From contig CAVWDE010000001.1 of NCBI GenBank assembly GCA_963753685.1, positions 1-64,000 on the forward strand: 64,000 nucleotides of DNA. The letters are read 5' to 3'. Under the pieces are notes generated by a model that was not told the origin of the DNA, searched no databases, and saw only the letters and a list, made by a program, of their open reading frames with translations. Below, in pieces: positions 26,660 through 35,387 of this stretch; position 1 is the stretch's first letter, and each line of letters begins with the position of its first letter. This DNA comes from DATAOG01 sp963753685 (GTDB lineage Bacteria; Pseudomonadota; Alphaproteobacteria; Geminicoccales; Geminicoccaceae). A program made the translations under genes and the position numbers.

Positions 26660-27676
26660 GTGATCCAGAAGAACTGGCAGGAACTGATCAAGCCGCCCAA
26701 GCTCGAGGTCCAGCCCGGGCACCGGCCCGATCGTGAAGCGACGATCGTCGCCGAGCCGCTCGAGCGCGGCTTCGGCGTCACGCTCGGCAACGCGCTGCGT
26801 CGCGTGCTCCTGTCGTCGTTGCAGGGCGCCGCGATCACCGCCGCCCAGATCGATGGCGTGCTGCACGAGTTCTCGACCATCGCCGGCGTCCGCGAGGACG
26901 TCACCGACATCGTCCTCAACCTCAAGGCGCTGGCACTCCGGCTGCACAGCGACACGCCCAAGCGCCTGTACCTCAAGGTGCGCGGGCCGGCGGTGGTGAC
27001 CGCCGGGATGATCGAGGCCGGCCATGACATCGAAATCATGGACCGCGACCACATCATCTGCCACCTCGACGAGGAGGCCGAGCTCAACATCGAGATGACC
27101 GCGCGGGTCGGCCGCGGTTACGTCCCGGCGGCGCAGAACAAGTCCGAGGACGCGCCGATCGGGCTGATCGCGATTGATGCCATCTACAGCCCGGTGCGCA
27201 AGGTCGCCTACCGGGTCGACCACGCCCGCGTCGGCCAGGTCACCGACTACGACAAGCTGACCATGCAGGTCGAAACCAACGGCTCGGTAACGCCTGAGGA
27301 CGCGGTGGCACTCGCCGCCCGCATCCTGCAGGACCAGCTGCAGCTGTTCATCAACTTCGAGGAGCCGCGTGCCGCGACCGGCGGCGAAAGCAAGCCCGAG
27401 CTGCCGTTCAACCCGCATCTTTTGCGCAAGGTCGACGAGCTCGAGCTGTCGGTCCGCTCGGCCAACTGCCTGAAGAACGACAACATCGTCTACATCGGCG
27501 ATCTGGTTCAGAAGACCGAGGCCGAGATGCTGCGCACCCCGAATTTCGGCCGCAAGTCCCTCAACGAGATCAAGGAGGTGCTGGCGCACATGGGCCTCTC
27601 GCTCGGCATGGAGGTGGCGGGCTGGCCGCCGGACAACATCGAGGACCTGGCGCGCCGGATCGAAGAGCCGTTCTGA
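26660..27676 (+). CDS. rpoA: DNA-directed RNA polymerase subunit alpha
   Basis: Alpha subunit, which scaffolds RNA polymerase assembly and contacts activators and UP elements. 338 residues from GTG 26660. The N-terminal domain has EPLERGFGVTLGNALRRVLLSSLQGAAIT. The C-terminal domain has LSVRSANCLKNDNIVYIGDLVQKTEAEMLRTPNFGRKSLNEIKEVL in outline, including the arginine in VRSANC equivalent to E. coli R265 for DNA contact. Intact, between rpsK and rplQ. Confidence 0.97.
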   Translation: MIQKNWQELIKPPKLEVQPGHRPDREATIVAEPLERGFGVTLGNALRRVLLSSLQGAAITAAQIDGVLHEFSTIAGVREDVTDIVLNLKALALRLHSDTPKRLYLKVRGPAVVTAGMIEAGHDIEIMDRDHIICHLDEEAELNIEMTARVGRGYVPAAQNKSEDAPIGLIAIDAIYSPVRKVAYRVDHARVGQVTDYDKLTMQVETNGSVTPEDAVALAARILQDQLQLFINFEEPRAATGGESKPELPFNPHLLRKVDELELSVRSANCLKNDNIVYIGDLVQKTEAEMLRTPNFGRKSLNEIKEVLAHMGLSLGMEVAGWPPDNIEDLARRIEEPF

Positions 27677-27717
27677 CCCGCGCGCCGGCGGGCGGAGGTC
27701 ATTGAGGGAGAGGGGCG

Positions 27718-28146
27718 ATGCGCCATCGGATAGCCGGTCGCAAGCTGAATCGAACGTCGAGCCATCGCAAGGCGATGTTCGCCAACATGGCGGTCGCTCT
27801 GGTCAAGCATGAGCAGATCACGACCACGCTGCCCAAGGCCAAGGAGCTGCGCCAGATTGTCGAGAAGCTGGTGACGCTCGGCAAGCGCGGCGATCTGCAT
27901 GCGCGCCGCCTGATCATCGCCAAGACCCGCGACCAGGTCACGGCGACCAAGCTGATCGATGTGCTCGGGCCCCGCTACGAGCAGCGGCCCGGCGGCTATC
28001 TGCGCGTCCTCAAGGCGGGCTTCCGTTACGGCGACGACGCTCCGATGGCGGTGATCGAGTTCGTTGATCGCGATGTGGCAGCCAAGGGTCAGGATTCCGG
28101 GCCGCCGCAGACCGAAGGCGAGCAGGACGCGGCCAAGGCGGCCTGA
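27718..28146 (+). CDS. rplQ: 50S ribosomal protein L17
   Basis: Ribosomal protein L17 near the tunnel exit. 142 residues: MRHRIAGRKLNRTSSHRKAMFANMAVALVKHEQITTTLPKAKELR in outline, and GPRYEQRPGGYLRVLKAGFRYGDDAPMAVIEFVDRD. A purine-rich stretch at 27704-27715 precedes the ATG. About 20 extra residues follow the conserved end. It closes the ribosomal block; htrA begins 16 bases after its stop. Confidence 0.96.
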   Translation: MRHRIAGRKLNRTSSHRKAMFANMAVALVKHEQITTTLPKAKELRQIVEKLVTLGKRGDLHARRLIIAKTRDQVTATKLIDVLGPRYEQRPGGYLRVLKAGFRYGDDAPMAVIEFVDRDVAAKGQDSGPPQTEGEQDAAKAA

Positions 28147-28162
28147 GGCCGCCGCAGCCGGG

Positions 28163-29653
28163 GTGGCCGGCTTCGGCACCGGCCGGTTCGCGTACGCCCG
28201 CCCCGGCCGCCGCAGGGCCATCCGGGGCCGTCGGACGAGGCCGTGGTTGGCGTTCCTGTTCGCGTCGCTGGTCTGCGCCTGCTCGCTCGGCGCCCCGCGC
28301 CCAGAGCCGGTCGTGGCGGCCGAGCGGGTGCCCGCCTCGCGCGCCGAGATCACCCTGTCCTTTGCACCGGTCGTACGCCAGGCGGCGCCCGCCGTGGTCA
28401 ACATCTTTACCCGCAAGCAGGTCTCCCAGACCGCCCTCAACCCGTTCGCGGCCGATCCCTTCTTTCGCTATTTCTTTCAGCAGTTCGGCCAACAGGAGCT
28501 CCAGCGCCAGCCGGAGAACTCGCTCGGCTCGGGCGTGATCGTGCGCCCCGATGGCCTGATCGTGACCAACCATCACGTGGTCGAGGATGCCGAGGAGATC
28601 ATGGTCGTCACCTCCGACCGGCGCGAGTTTCGCGCTCATGTGATCGGCGGTGACGAGGGGGCCGATCTGGCGCTCCTGCACATCGACGGTGACCATCTGC
28701 CGACCTTGCCGATGGGCGATTCCGATGCCCTCGAGGTGGGCGACCTGGTGCTCGCGATCGGCGATCCCTTCGGCATCGGCCAGACCGTCACCAGCGGCAT
28801 CGTCTCCGCGCTCGCCCGGACCGCGCCCGGGAATGGTCCCGACCTGTCGTTCATCCAGACCGACGCCGCGATCAACCCCGGCAATTCCGGCGGCGCTCTG
28901 GTCGACCTGCAGGGCACGTTGGTCGGCATCAACACGTCGATCTTCACCCGCGGCGGGGGCTCGATCGGAATCGGCTTCGCGATCCCGGTCAATCTGGTCA
29001 AGGCGCTGATCCGCTCGGTCGAGGGCGGCGGCCACGGCCTCGACCGCGCCTGGCTCGGGGCCACCGCGCAGTCGGTCGATGCCGACCTTGCGACCTCCCT
29101 CGGCCTCAGCCATCCGGAGGGCGTACTGGTCAATCGGATCTATCCCGACGGGCCGGCGGCACGTGCCGGGGTCGCCAAGGGGGATGTGATCCTGGCGGTC
29201 GACGGCCGCGAGGTCGAGGACCCCAAGGCGCTCAACTTCCGGCTCGCGATCGCGGCGCTCGGGAAGGACGCCAAGCTCGACATCTGGCGCGCGGGTCGGA
29301 AGACCAGCCTCAGCCTGCCCCTCGAGACGCCGCCCTATCGACCGCAGCCCGAGGCGACCACGCTGAACGGCCGGCAGGTGCTGGCCGGCGCGACGGTCGC
29401 CAATCTGTCGCCCGGCCTGGACAAGGACCTGAACCTCGACCTGTTCAAGCGCGGCGTGGTCGTCCTCAAGGTCGAGCGTGGCAGCCCGGCGGCCGAACTG
29501 AGCCTGATGCGCGGCGATCTCGTGACATCGGTGGCCGACCAGTCGGTCGAGAGCGTCGATCAGCTGAGCAAGCTGCTCAAAATGACGCGCCCGCCCTGGC
29601 GGCTGGAGATCGAGCGGGATGGCCAGAAGCTGGCGGTGGTGATCGACGGATGA
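28163..29653 (+). CDS. Periplasmic serine endoprotease, HtrA/DegP type
   Basis: Trypsin-like protease with PDZ domains that degrades or refolds misfolded envelope proteins. From GTG 28163 it has 496 residues: an Arg-rich N-terminus, a hydrophobic signal (about residues 27-41), then the protease with the triad H138 (TNHHVV), D168 (GADLALL) and S242 (NPGNSGG). Two PDZ regions follow (about 285-375 and 400-495). The segment FFRYFFQQFG is the usual LA loop. GTG is chosen as the only start after rplQ that keeps a signal peptide; the ribosome-binding site is weak. The final ATGA overlaps rarA. Which HtrA paralogue it is cannot be told. Confidence 0.9.
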   Translation: MAGFGTGRFAYARPGRRRAIRGRRTRPWLAFLFASLVCACSLGAPRPEPVVAAERVPASRAEITLSFAPVVRQAAPAVVNIFTRKQVSQTALNPFAADPFFRYFFQQFGQQELQRQPENSLGSGVIVRPDGLIVTNHHVVEDAEEIMVVTSDRREFRAHVIGGDEGADLALLHIDGDHLPTLPMGDSDALEVGDLVLAIGDPFGIGQTVTSGIVSALARTAPGNGPDLSFIQTDAAINPGNSGGALVDLQGTLVGINTSIFTRGGGSIGIGFAIPVNLVKALIRSVEGGGHGLDRAWLGATAQSVDADLATSLGLSHPEGVLVNRIYPDGPAARAGVAKGDVILAVDGREVEDPKALNFRLAIAALGKDAKLDIWRAGRKTSLSLPLETPPYRPQPEATTLNGRQVLAGATVANLSPGLDKDLNLDLFKRGVVVLKVERGSPAAELSLMRGDLVTSVADQSVESVDQLSKLLKMTRPPWRLEIERDGQKLAVVIDG

Positions 29654-30976
29654 GCGATCTGTTCGACGCACCGGATCGGCCCGTGAACCCGGCGCGGGCG
29701 CGCGCCCATCAGCCGCTCGCCGACCGGCTGCGTCCCAGGACGCTGGACGAGCTGGTCGGCCAGGACCACCTGCTCGGCCCGGACACACCGCTCGGCCGGA
29801 TGTTCGCACGCGGCCAGCTCGGCTCGATCATCCTCTGGGGGCCGCCGGGGACCGGCAAGACCACGCTCGCCCGGCTGCTGGCCGGCCGGCTCGGGCAGCC
29901 GCTGGTGGCCCTCTCGGCGGTCATGTCCGGGGTCGCCGACCTGCGCAAGGTGTACGAGGAGGCGAAGGTGCACCGGCGCACGGGCCAGGCGACGCTCTTG
30001 TTCATCGACGAGATCCACCGCTTCAACCGGGCGCAGCAGGACGGCCTGCTCGCGCAGGTCGAGGACGGCACGGTCACGCTGATCGGCGCGACCACCGAGA
30101 ACCCCTCCTTCGCGCTCACCGGCGCGCTCCTCTCGCGCTGCCAGGTCCTGGTCCTGAACCGGCTGGACGCGACCGCCCTCGAGGCCCTGATCGCGCGCGC
30201 CGAGGCGGCGATCGGCCACGCGCTGCCGCTCGATGCCGAGGCGCGGGCACGCCTGATCGAGCTCGCCGACGGCGACGGCCGCTATCTGCTCAACATGGTC
30301 GAAAACCTCGCCGACCTGCCGACCGAGCCGCATCTCGACCCGGCGACCCTCGCGCACGTCCTGCAGCGGCGCATGCCGCTCTACGACCGCCAGCAGGAGG
30401 CGCACTACAATCTGATCAGCGCGCTGCACAAGTCGGTGCGCGGTTCCGACCCCGACGCCGCGCTCTATTGGCTGGCGCGCATGCTGCAGGGCGGCGAGGA
30501 CCCGCGCTACATCGCCCGCCGGCTGGTCCGGATGGCGAGCGAGGACATCGGGCTTGCCGACCCGGGCGCATTGCCGCTGGCGCTGGCTGCGAGCCAGGCC
30601 TACGAGCAGCTGGGCAGCCCCGAGGGCGAGCTGGCGCTCGCCGAATGCACCCTGCACCTCGCCCTGGCGCCCAAGTCCAACGCGGTCTACCTGGCGTTCG
30701 GGCGCCGCCATGCGCACGGCCAAGGAGAGCGGCTCGCTGATGCCCCCGCTCCACATCCGTAACGCGCCGACGCGTCTGATGCAGCAGTTGGGCTACGGTC
30801 GGGGCTACGCTTACGACCACGACGCGCCGGATTGCTTCTCCGGCCAGAACTATTTCCCGGACGGCATGGCGCGCCCGAGCTTCTACGAGCCGACCGGGGA
30901 GGGCAAGGAGGCCGCGCTCAAGCGCAGGCTCGAGCAGTGGGCGAAGCTGCGCTGCGAGCGCGGCCCGGCCGAATGA
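29650..30976 (+). CDS. rarA: Replication-associated recombination protein A, RarA/MgsA (frameshift in this sequence)
   Basis: AAA+ ATPase of the clamp-loader type that acts at stalled replication forks. Walker A GPPGTGKT at residues 64-71, Walker B LLFIDEIHRF, and sensor region GATTENPSFALTGALLSR are clear. The C-terminal part (MRTAKESGSLMPPLHIRNAPTRLM, GYGRGYAYDHDAPD, FSGQNYFPDGM) lies in another frame; an extra G in the run at 30700-30702 (TTCGGGCGCC for TTCGGCGCC) explains it. The corrected protein has about 441 residues. Its ATG overlaps the htrA stop, and its stop overlaps the next start (ATGA at 30973-30976). Confidence 0.93.
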
Positions 30977-31974
30977 CCGGGGTCGAGACGAGGACGGTCG
31001 CTGCGGACGAGGCCGAGCTTCGCCTCGATCGCTGGTTCCGCCGCCATTTTCCGGAGCTCGCTCATGGCCGGCTGGAAAAGCTGCTGCGCACCGGCCAGGT
31101 CCGGATCGACGGCCGCCGCGCCGCGGCCAACGCGCGTCTGGTTGCTGGCCAGAGCATCCGCGTACCGCCGCTGGCACCCGGGGCGGACCGACCGGCGAGC
31201 GGACGCCCCGAGCCGGCACCGAGTGCTGCCGATGCCGAGTGGCTGCGGTCCCGCATCCTGCACGAAGACCAAGCGCTCCTGGTCCTGAACAAGCCGGCCG
31301 GGCTCGCGGTCCAGGGTGGTACCAGGACCATCCGCCATCTGGACGGCCTGCTCGCTGCCCTGGCGGTGGGCGGCGAGCGGCCGCGCCTCGTGCACCGGCT
31401 CGATCGCGACACGAGTGGGCTCCTGGTGGTCGCCAGGACGGTGGCCGCCGCGGCCAAGCTGACCGAGGCCTTTCGCCGCCATCAGATCCTGAAGCTGTAT
31501 TGGGCCTTGGTGGTCGGCCGGCCGGCGAGCGCGGACGGCCAGATTGACCGGCCGCTCGCCAAGCAGGCGGGCGCCAGGCCAGCGGGAGAGCGCGGCGAGC
31601 GGGTGCAGGATGCGGCCGACGGCCAGCCGGCGCGCACCCGCTACCGGACGATCGCGCGCGCCGGCAAGATTGCGAGCTGGCTCGCCCTCCAGCCCTTGAC
31701 CGGGCGCACTCATCAGCTGCGCGTGCACTGCGCCCTGCTCGGCACGCCGATCCTCGGCGATCGCAAGTACGGCGGCGCAGCGGCGTGTCCGACCGGCGCC
31801 CCCGCGGGGCTGATGCTACATGCCCGCGAGCTCAGGCTGCCGCATCCGGACGGTGGCCGCCTGGCGCTGACCGCCCCGCTCGACCCGACCGTGCGCGCCG
31901 GTTTCCAATGGCTCGGTTTCGAGCCGGACCCGGAGCTGCCGGGCGCCCGGCTGGCCGACTTCGATCCGGCGTGA
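30973..31974 (+). CDS. RluC/RluD-type 23S rRNA pseudouridine synthase
   Basis: Pseudouridine synthase of the RluA superfamily. From ATG 30973 it has 333 residues: an N-terminal S4 RNA-binding domain (RLDRWFRRHFPELAHGRLEKLLRTGQVRIDGRR) and the catalytic domain with the RluA signature HRLDRDTSGLLVVA, whose first conserved Asp is the nucleophile. NKPAGLAVQGG and LTGRTHQLRVHCALLGTPILGDRKYGG are the other hallmarks. The S4 domain points to RluC or RluD; the target uridines cannot be told from sequence. It is translationally coupled to rarA. Confidence 0.9.
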   Translation: MTGVETRTVAADEAELRLDRWFRRHFPELAHGRLEKLLRTGQVRIDGRRAAANARLVAGQSIRVPPLAPGADRPASGRPEPAPSAADAEWLRSRILHEDQALLVLNKPAGLAVQGGTRTIRHLDGLLAALAVGGERPRLVHRLDRDTSGLLVVARTVAAAAKLTEAFRRHQILKLYWALVVGRPASADGQIDRPLAKQAGARPAGERGERVQDAADGQPARTRYRTIARAGKIASWLALQPLTGRTHQLRVHCALLGTPILGDRKYGGAAACPTGAPAGLMLHARELRLPHPDGGRLALTAPLDPTVRAGFQWLGFEPDPELPGARLADFDPA

Positions 31975-31983
31975 TGGGCGAGC

Positions 31984-32646
31984 ATGACCCGGCTGATCGT
32001 GTTCGACTGTGACGGCACGCTGGTCGACAGCCAGCACGTGATCGTCGCGGCCGCGGAGCGGGCGTTTCGGGCGCAGGGGCTGGTGCCGCCTGCGGCCGCG
32101 GCCGTGCATGCGGTGATCGGCCTGTCGCTGGAGCTCGCGGTCGCCAGCTGGCGGCCGGAGGCGGCGCTCGCCGAGCGCACGCTGCTGGTCGACGCCTATC
32201 GGACCGCGTGGCGCGCCTTGCGTGATCAGGAGGGCGTGCGCGAGCCGCTCTATCCCGGCGCGCTCGCGACCCTGATGGAGCTCGATCGGCAGGGTCATCT
32301 GCTCGGCGTTGCGACCGGCAAATCACGCCCCGGCCTCCTGAGCGTCCTCGACCACCACGGCCTCACCTCCCTGTTCGCGAGCCTGCAGACCGCCGACCGC
32401 CATCCGAGCAAGCCGCACCCCGCCATGCTCGAGGCGGCGATGCGCGAGACCGGCAGCGTACCGGCCGAGACCCTGATGGTCGGCGACACCAGCTACGACA
32501 TGGCGATGGCGCGGGCCGCCGGGGTTGGCGCGATCGGCGTCGCCTGGGGCTATCACCCTGCCGCGAGCCTGGTCGCAGCCGGGGCGACGACCATCCTCGA
32601 GCGCTTCGAGGATTTGCTCGATCTGACGCTGGGCGGGGCCTCGTGA
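31984..32646 (+). CDS. HAD-superfamily phosphatase, phosphoglycolate phosphatase-like
   Basis: Haloacid dehalogenase-type hydrolase of 220 residues. Motif I is FDCDGTLVDS (nucleophile and acid Asp at residues 8 and 10), motif II is the Thr in GVATGKS, a Lys follows in HPSKPHP, and motif IV is VGDTSYDMAMARAAG. A helical cap of about 75 residues sits between motifs I and II, as in phosphoglycolate phosphatases. The substrate is not certain. Its TGA overlaps the ATP12 gene start (GTGA). Confidence 0.85.
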   Translation: MTRLIVFDCDGTLVDSQHVIVAAAERAFRAQGLVPPAAAAVHAVIGLSLELAVASWRPEAALAERTLLVDAYRTAWRALRDQEGVREPLYPGALATLMELDRQGHLLGVATGKSRPGLLSVLDHHGLTSLFASLQTADRHPSKPHPAMLEAAMRETGSVPAETLMVGDTSYDMAMARAAGVGAIGVAWGYHPAASLVAAGATTILERFEDLLDLTLGGAS

Positions 32647-33347
32647 AGCGCTTCTATCAGCGGGTCGAGGTCGCCACCGCGGGCGAGCAGCCTCGCGTGC
32701 TGCTCGACGGACGGCCGCTGCGCACCCCGGCCAAGCGGGCGCTGGCGCTGCCATCCGCTGAGCTCGCGGCCGCGATCGCCGCCGAGTGGCGGAACCAGGG
32801 TGAGACCATCCAGCCGGACGCCCTGCCGCTCACGCGCCTCGCGAGCACGGCTCTGGATCGGATGCCCGGTCTGCGCGCGGCGGCGATCCTGGAGGTCATC
32901 GGCTACGCCGCGACCGACCTTCTGTGCTACCGCGCGGCGGCACCGCTCGATCTGGTGCAGCGACAAGCGGAGGTCTGGCAGCCGTTGCTCGAGTGGGCCG
33001 CGAGCGCTTACGGCGCCAGGCTCGCGGTCACCACCTCGATCCTGCCGGCCAACCAACCCGAGGTCGCTGTAGGGCGTCTGCGGGCAGCGATCGAGAGTCT
33101 CGGCGATTGGCCGCTGGTTGGCGTGCACGCGGCGACCACCGCGCTCGGCTCGCTGGTGCTCGGCCTGGCCTTGGCGGAGCGCCGGATCGACGCGGAGCAG
33201 GCGCTCGCCGCGAGCCTGCTCGACGAGCTGTTCGAGATCGAGCGTTGGGGCCGCGATGCCGAGACCGAGCGCCGCCACCAGGCGCTGCGGCGCGACGTCG
33301 AAGCGGTCGCGGTCTTCCTTGGCGCGCTTGCGGCCAGGCCGCACTAA
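32643..33347 (+). CDS. ATP12-family F1-ATP synthase assembly chaperone
   Basis: ATP12-type chaperone, which in mitochondria binds free F1 alpha subunit during assembly; the family is shared with alphaproteobacteria. 234 residues from GTG 32643, overlapping the previous stop. It begins MKRFYQRVEVA, then VLLDGRPLRTPAKRALALPSAELAAAIAAEW, and contains the conserved EVIGYAATDLLCYRA and GVHAATTALGSLVLGLAL. It ends the coupled run from htrA. Confidence 0.9.
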   Translation: MKRFYQRVEVATAGEQPRVLLDGRPLRTPAKRALALPSAELAAAIAAEWRNQGETIQPDALPLTRLASTALDRMPGLRAAAILEVIGYAATDLLCYRAAAPLDLVQRQAEVWQPLLEWAASAYGARLAVTTSILPANQPEVAVGRLRAAIESLGDWPLVGVHAATTALGSLVLGLALAERRIDAEQALAASLLDELFEIERWGRDAETERRHQALRRDVEAVAVFLGALAARPH

Positions 33348-33519
33348 GACGGGCGCAGAAAGACGATCGCCTTGAAGGCCTGATCTACTCGGCGCAAGCG
33401 GCCGCCCGACCGGCATCCGCTGCTGGTCGGTCACCCGCGGGCGCTGCCGCGAGCTGATCGCGGATGCCCATGCGCTGGCCGGGCCCGAGAAGAGCCAGCG
33501 GCGGGCTGATTTTGTGCCA

Positions 33520-33879
33520 CAGGCAAAGACCCTACTTATTCCAGGATGACAATGGTCCGGGGGGCGGTGCGGTTTACCGCATGCGGCTGTGCCAGATCGC
33601 GCCGGATCGCCTGGAGCTCGAAACCGAAAACGTGAGCGCGATCAGGCTGCTCCTGGTGCCGCTCTTCGAGCCGCGCGCGCTGCGCGCGCTCTATACCGTC
33701 GAGCGCGGCCAAGGCGGCGCCTGGACCTACTAGAGCCTGAGCGGCGTGACCGCTGGGGCGAGCATCCTCGCCCTCGGCCACGACGCTTCGTACGCCAATC
33801 GGGCGCTGGCTCTCTACGCATATTTCTGGCGGGCGTCGATGCCTGTACGCTGGCGCCCGCGCCGGAGGCTGGCGGCTAG
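33520..33879 (+). pseudogene. Remnant of a conserved hypothetical gene (DUF6675-like)
   Basis: A degraded coding segment. YLFQDDNGPGGGAVYRMRLCQIAPDRLELETENVSAIR, then LALYAYF, resembles the C-terminal half of a small conserved family I recall as DUF6675; that assignment is from memory and not certain. An in-frame TAG at 33731-33733 interrupts what should read WTYYSLSG. A one-base loss near 33828-33831 separates LYAYF from LAGVDACTLAPAPEAGG and the TAG at 33877-33879. No N-terminal half is recognisable upstream in 33348-33519, which otherwise holds nothing I can identify. The IS starts 49 bases downstream. Confidence 0.5.
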
Positions 33880-33912
33880 ACTAGGGCAGCGGGCGCTGAG
33901 CCGGTCGGCCAT

Positions 33913-33928
33913 GCCGGCTGCCTGGGCG
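33913..33928 (+). repeat. Target-site duplication, left copy
   Basis: GCCGGCTGCCTGGGCG directly before the left inverted repeat of the insertion sequence; the identical 16 bases follow the right inverted repeat at 35313-35328. Unmutated copies point to a recent insertion. Confidence 0.88.
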
Positions 33929-35312
33929 TGTAGCGAGCGGGTTGTTTTGTCCGCAATAGGTAGCGCATGAGTTGACCGCTGTTGTGGGCCCTGTGGGGTT
34001 GTGGGCAACGCGGAGCGTTGTCCAGCAAATCCACAGGGCTGGCCGCGTCGCGGTGGTCACGCAGCCAGGTCCTCGGCACGCGCCGGCGGCGCCGGCGGGA
34101 AGCTCGCCAGGCGCTTGGGCCCTTTGAAGATGGCGAGCGTGCCGTCGGGATAGTCGTGGACGCGGACCCGGGCGCGTACCAGGTGCGGGCGCAGCGGGGT
34201 CGCCGGGATCTGCAGCTGGCGGCCGCGCCAGGCGACGCAGTTGTCGTTGCCGACGACGCGCTCCTCCTGGATCGCGAGGACGTCGCGCCAGAGCACCTCG
34301 GGGACCACCACGAACGCCGCCGCCGGCTCCTCGGCGGGCTCTGCAAAACGGCCGTTGTGTTCGGCCAGGTGGACCTCGCGCAGGAACCGGTTGGCGGCCT
34401 CGACGGTGGTGATCCCGGCCAGCGCCAGCTCCTTGGGCAAGCGGTCCTGGAGGGTTCGGAAGGCGCGCTCGCAGCGGCCTCTGGCCTCCGGCGAGTAGGC
34501 CGGGATGTGGCCGATGCCGAGCTGCTTGAGCGCCCGGCCGACCTGCGTCAGCTGGCTCTTGGAGACCTTGCCGCCGGCCTCGGGGGTGAAGAAATAGTGG
34601 CTGCCGCGGTCAGTGTAGAGCTCCATGAACAGGCCGTGGCGCTCGATCACCTCGACCAGCCCGCGCAAGCTGCTCATGGTGCCTTCCTCCTCGACCAGGA
34701 AAGCGGAGTAGAGCTCGCTGGTGGCGTCATCCATCGTGATGATCAGCTCGAGCGCCGCCTGGCCCGCGAGCCAGACATGCTTCGAGCCATCCTGATGCAG
34801 CATCATGCCGCGCATCGGTCGGCGTGGCCGCTTGCGGCGATGGGCGCCGCGCCTGGGCGCCGGTGGCACCGTGCCGGTCTTCTGGAGATAGAGCCGCGTG
34901 GTCGTGTAGCCGAGCTTGTAGCCGTGGCGCTGCTCCAGCTTCTCGTGGAAGTGCTTGATGGTGAAGCCCTGATAGGTCTCCTGATACAGCGCCCGCATGC
35001 GCTCGAGCTCGTCCGCGGGCGCCCGTTTGGGCGAGGGTTGCCCGACCCGCCGGTCGATCAGGCCGTCGGCCCCGTCCTCCTCGTAGCGCTGGCGCCAGCG
35101 GCGCAAGGTCCGTTCGCTGACCCCGAGCGCCGCGGCCGCCTCGTCATGGCTCAAGCTCCCCTTCTCCCAACGTTCCAACAACTCCTCGAAACGCATGATC
35201 CCGATCCTCGCAAGCCCCTCCACCCAGCCCCCCGTTCCAAGCCGCCTGGAACGGTCCCAGAACCGGACAGATCACGCGCTACCTAAACCGGACAACTCAC
35301 GCGCTCCCTACA
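33929..35312 (-). mobile_element. Complete insertion sequence, ISNCY/IS1202-like
   Basis: A 1384-bp element. Its ends, 33929-33978 and 35264-35312, are imperfect inverted repeats of about 50 bases that both begin TGTAG and match at about 37 of 50 positions with one gap. Each end carries two tandem units built on AGCGCGTGA...TGTCCGG, as expected for transposase-binding iterons. The flanks are 16-bp direct repeats. One intact transposase gene runs on the - strand. The transposase type and the long target duplication suggest the IS1202-related part of ISNCY; the family name is from recall, not from a database search. It lies between two genes and interrupts none. Confidence 0.9.
34057..35196 (-). 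CDS. Transposase, ISNCY-type with DDE integrase core
   Basis: Transposase of 379 residues from ATG 35196 (MRFEELLERWEKGSLSHDEAAA); an in-frame start nine codons earlier is possible. The N-terminal helix-turn-helix is SHDEAAAALGVSERTLRRWRQRY. The integrase core has candidate catalytic residues in HQDGSKHVW (Asp), YTDRGSHYFF (Asp) and YSPEARGRCERAF (Glu). The C-terminal part ends in a small beta-rich region (VRVHDYPDGTLAIFKGPKRLA). No frameshift or stop, so the element could be active. It is read opposite to the surrounding genes. Confidence 0.92.
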   Translation of the reverse strand: MRFEELLERWEKGSLSHDEAAAALGVSERTLRRWRQRYEEDGADGLIDRRVGQPSPKRAPADELERMRALYQETYQGFTIKHFHEKLEQRHGYKLGYTTTRLYLQKTGTVPPAPRRGAHRRKRPRRPMRGMMLHQDGSKHVWLAGQAALELIITMDDATSELYSAFLVEEEGTMSSLRGLVEVIERHGLFMELYTDRGSHYFFTPEAGGKVSKSQLTQVGRALKQLGIGHIPAYSPEARGRCERAFRTLQDRLPKELALAGITTVEAANRFLREVHLAEHNGRFAEPAEEPAAAFVVVPEVLWRDVLAIQEERVVGNDNCVAWRGRQLQIPATPLRPHLVRARVRVHDYPDGTLAIFKGPKRLASFPPAPPARAEDLAA

Positions 35313-35328
35313 GCCGGCTGCCTGGGCG
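35313..35328 (+). repeat. Target-site duplication, right copy
   Basis: GCCGGCTGCCTGGGCG, identical to 33913-33928, directly after the right inverted repeat. Joining the flanks and removing one copy gives the pre-insertion sequence, a plain intergenic stretch ahead of the kinase gene. Confidence 0.88.
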
Positions 35329-35387
35329 TTGATCGGCGGGCCGGTTCCAGCCATGCTGACGGAAGGTCGGTGGCAAAGGCGGGGCCG

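Noticed and set aside
33982..35286. A 434-codon + strand frame across the IS
   Set aside because: Antisense of the transposase, with no homology and no ribosome-binding site.
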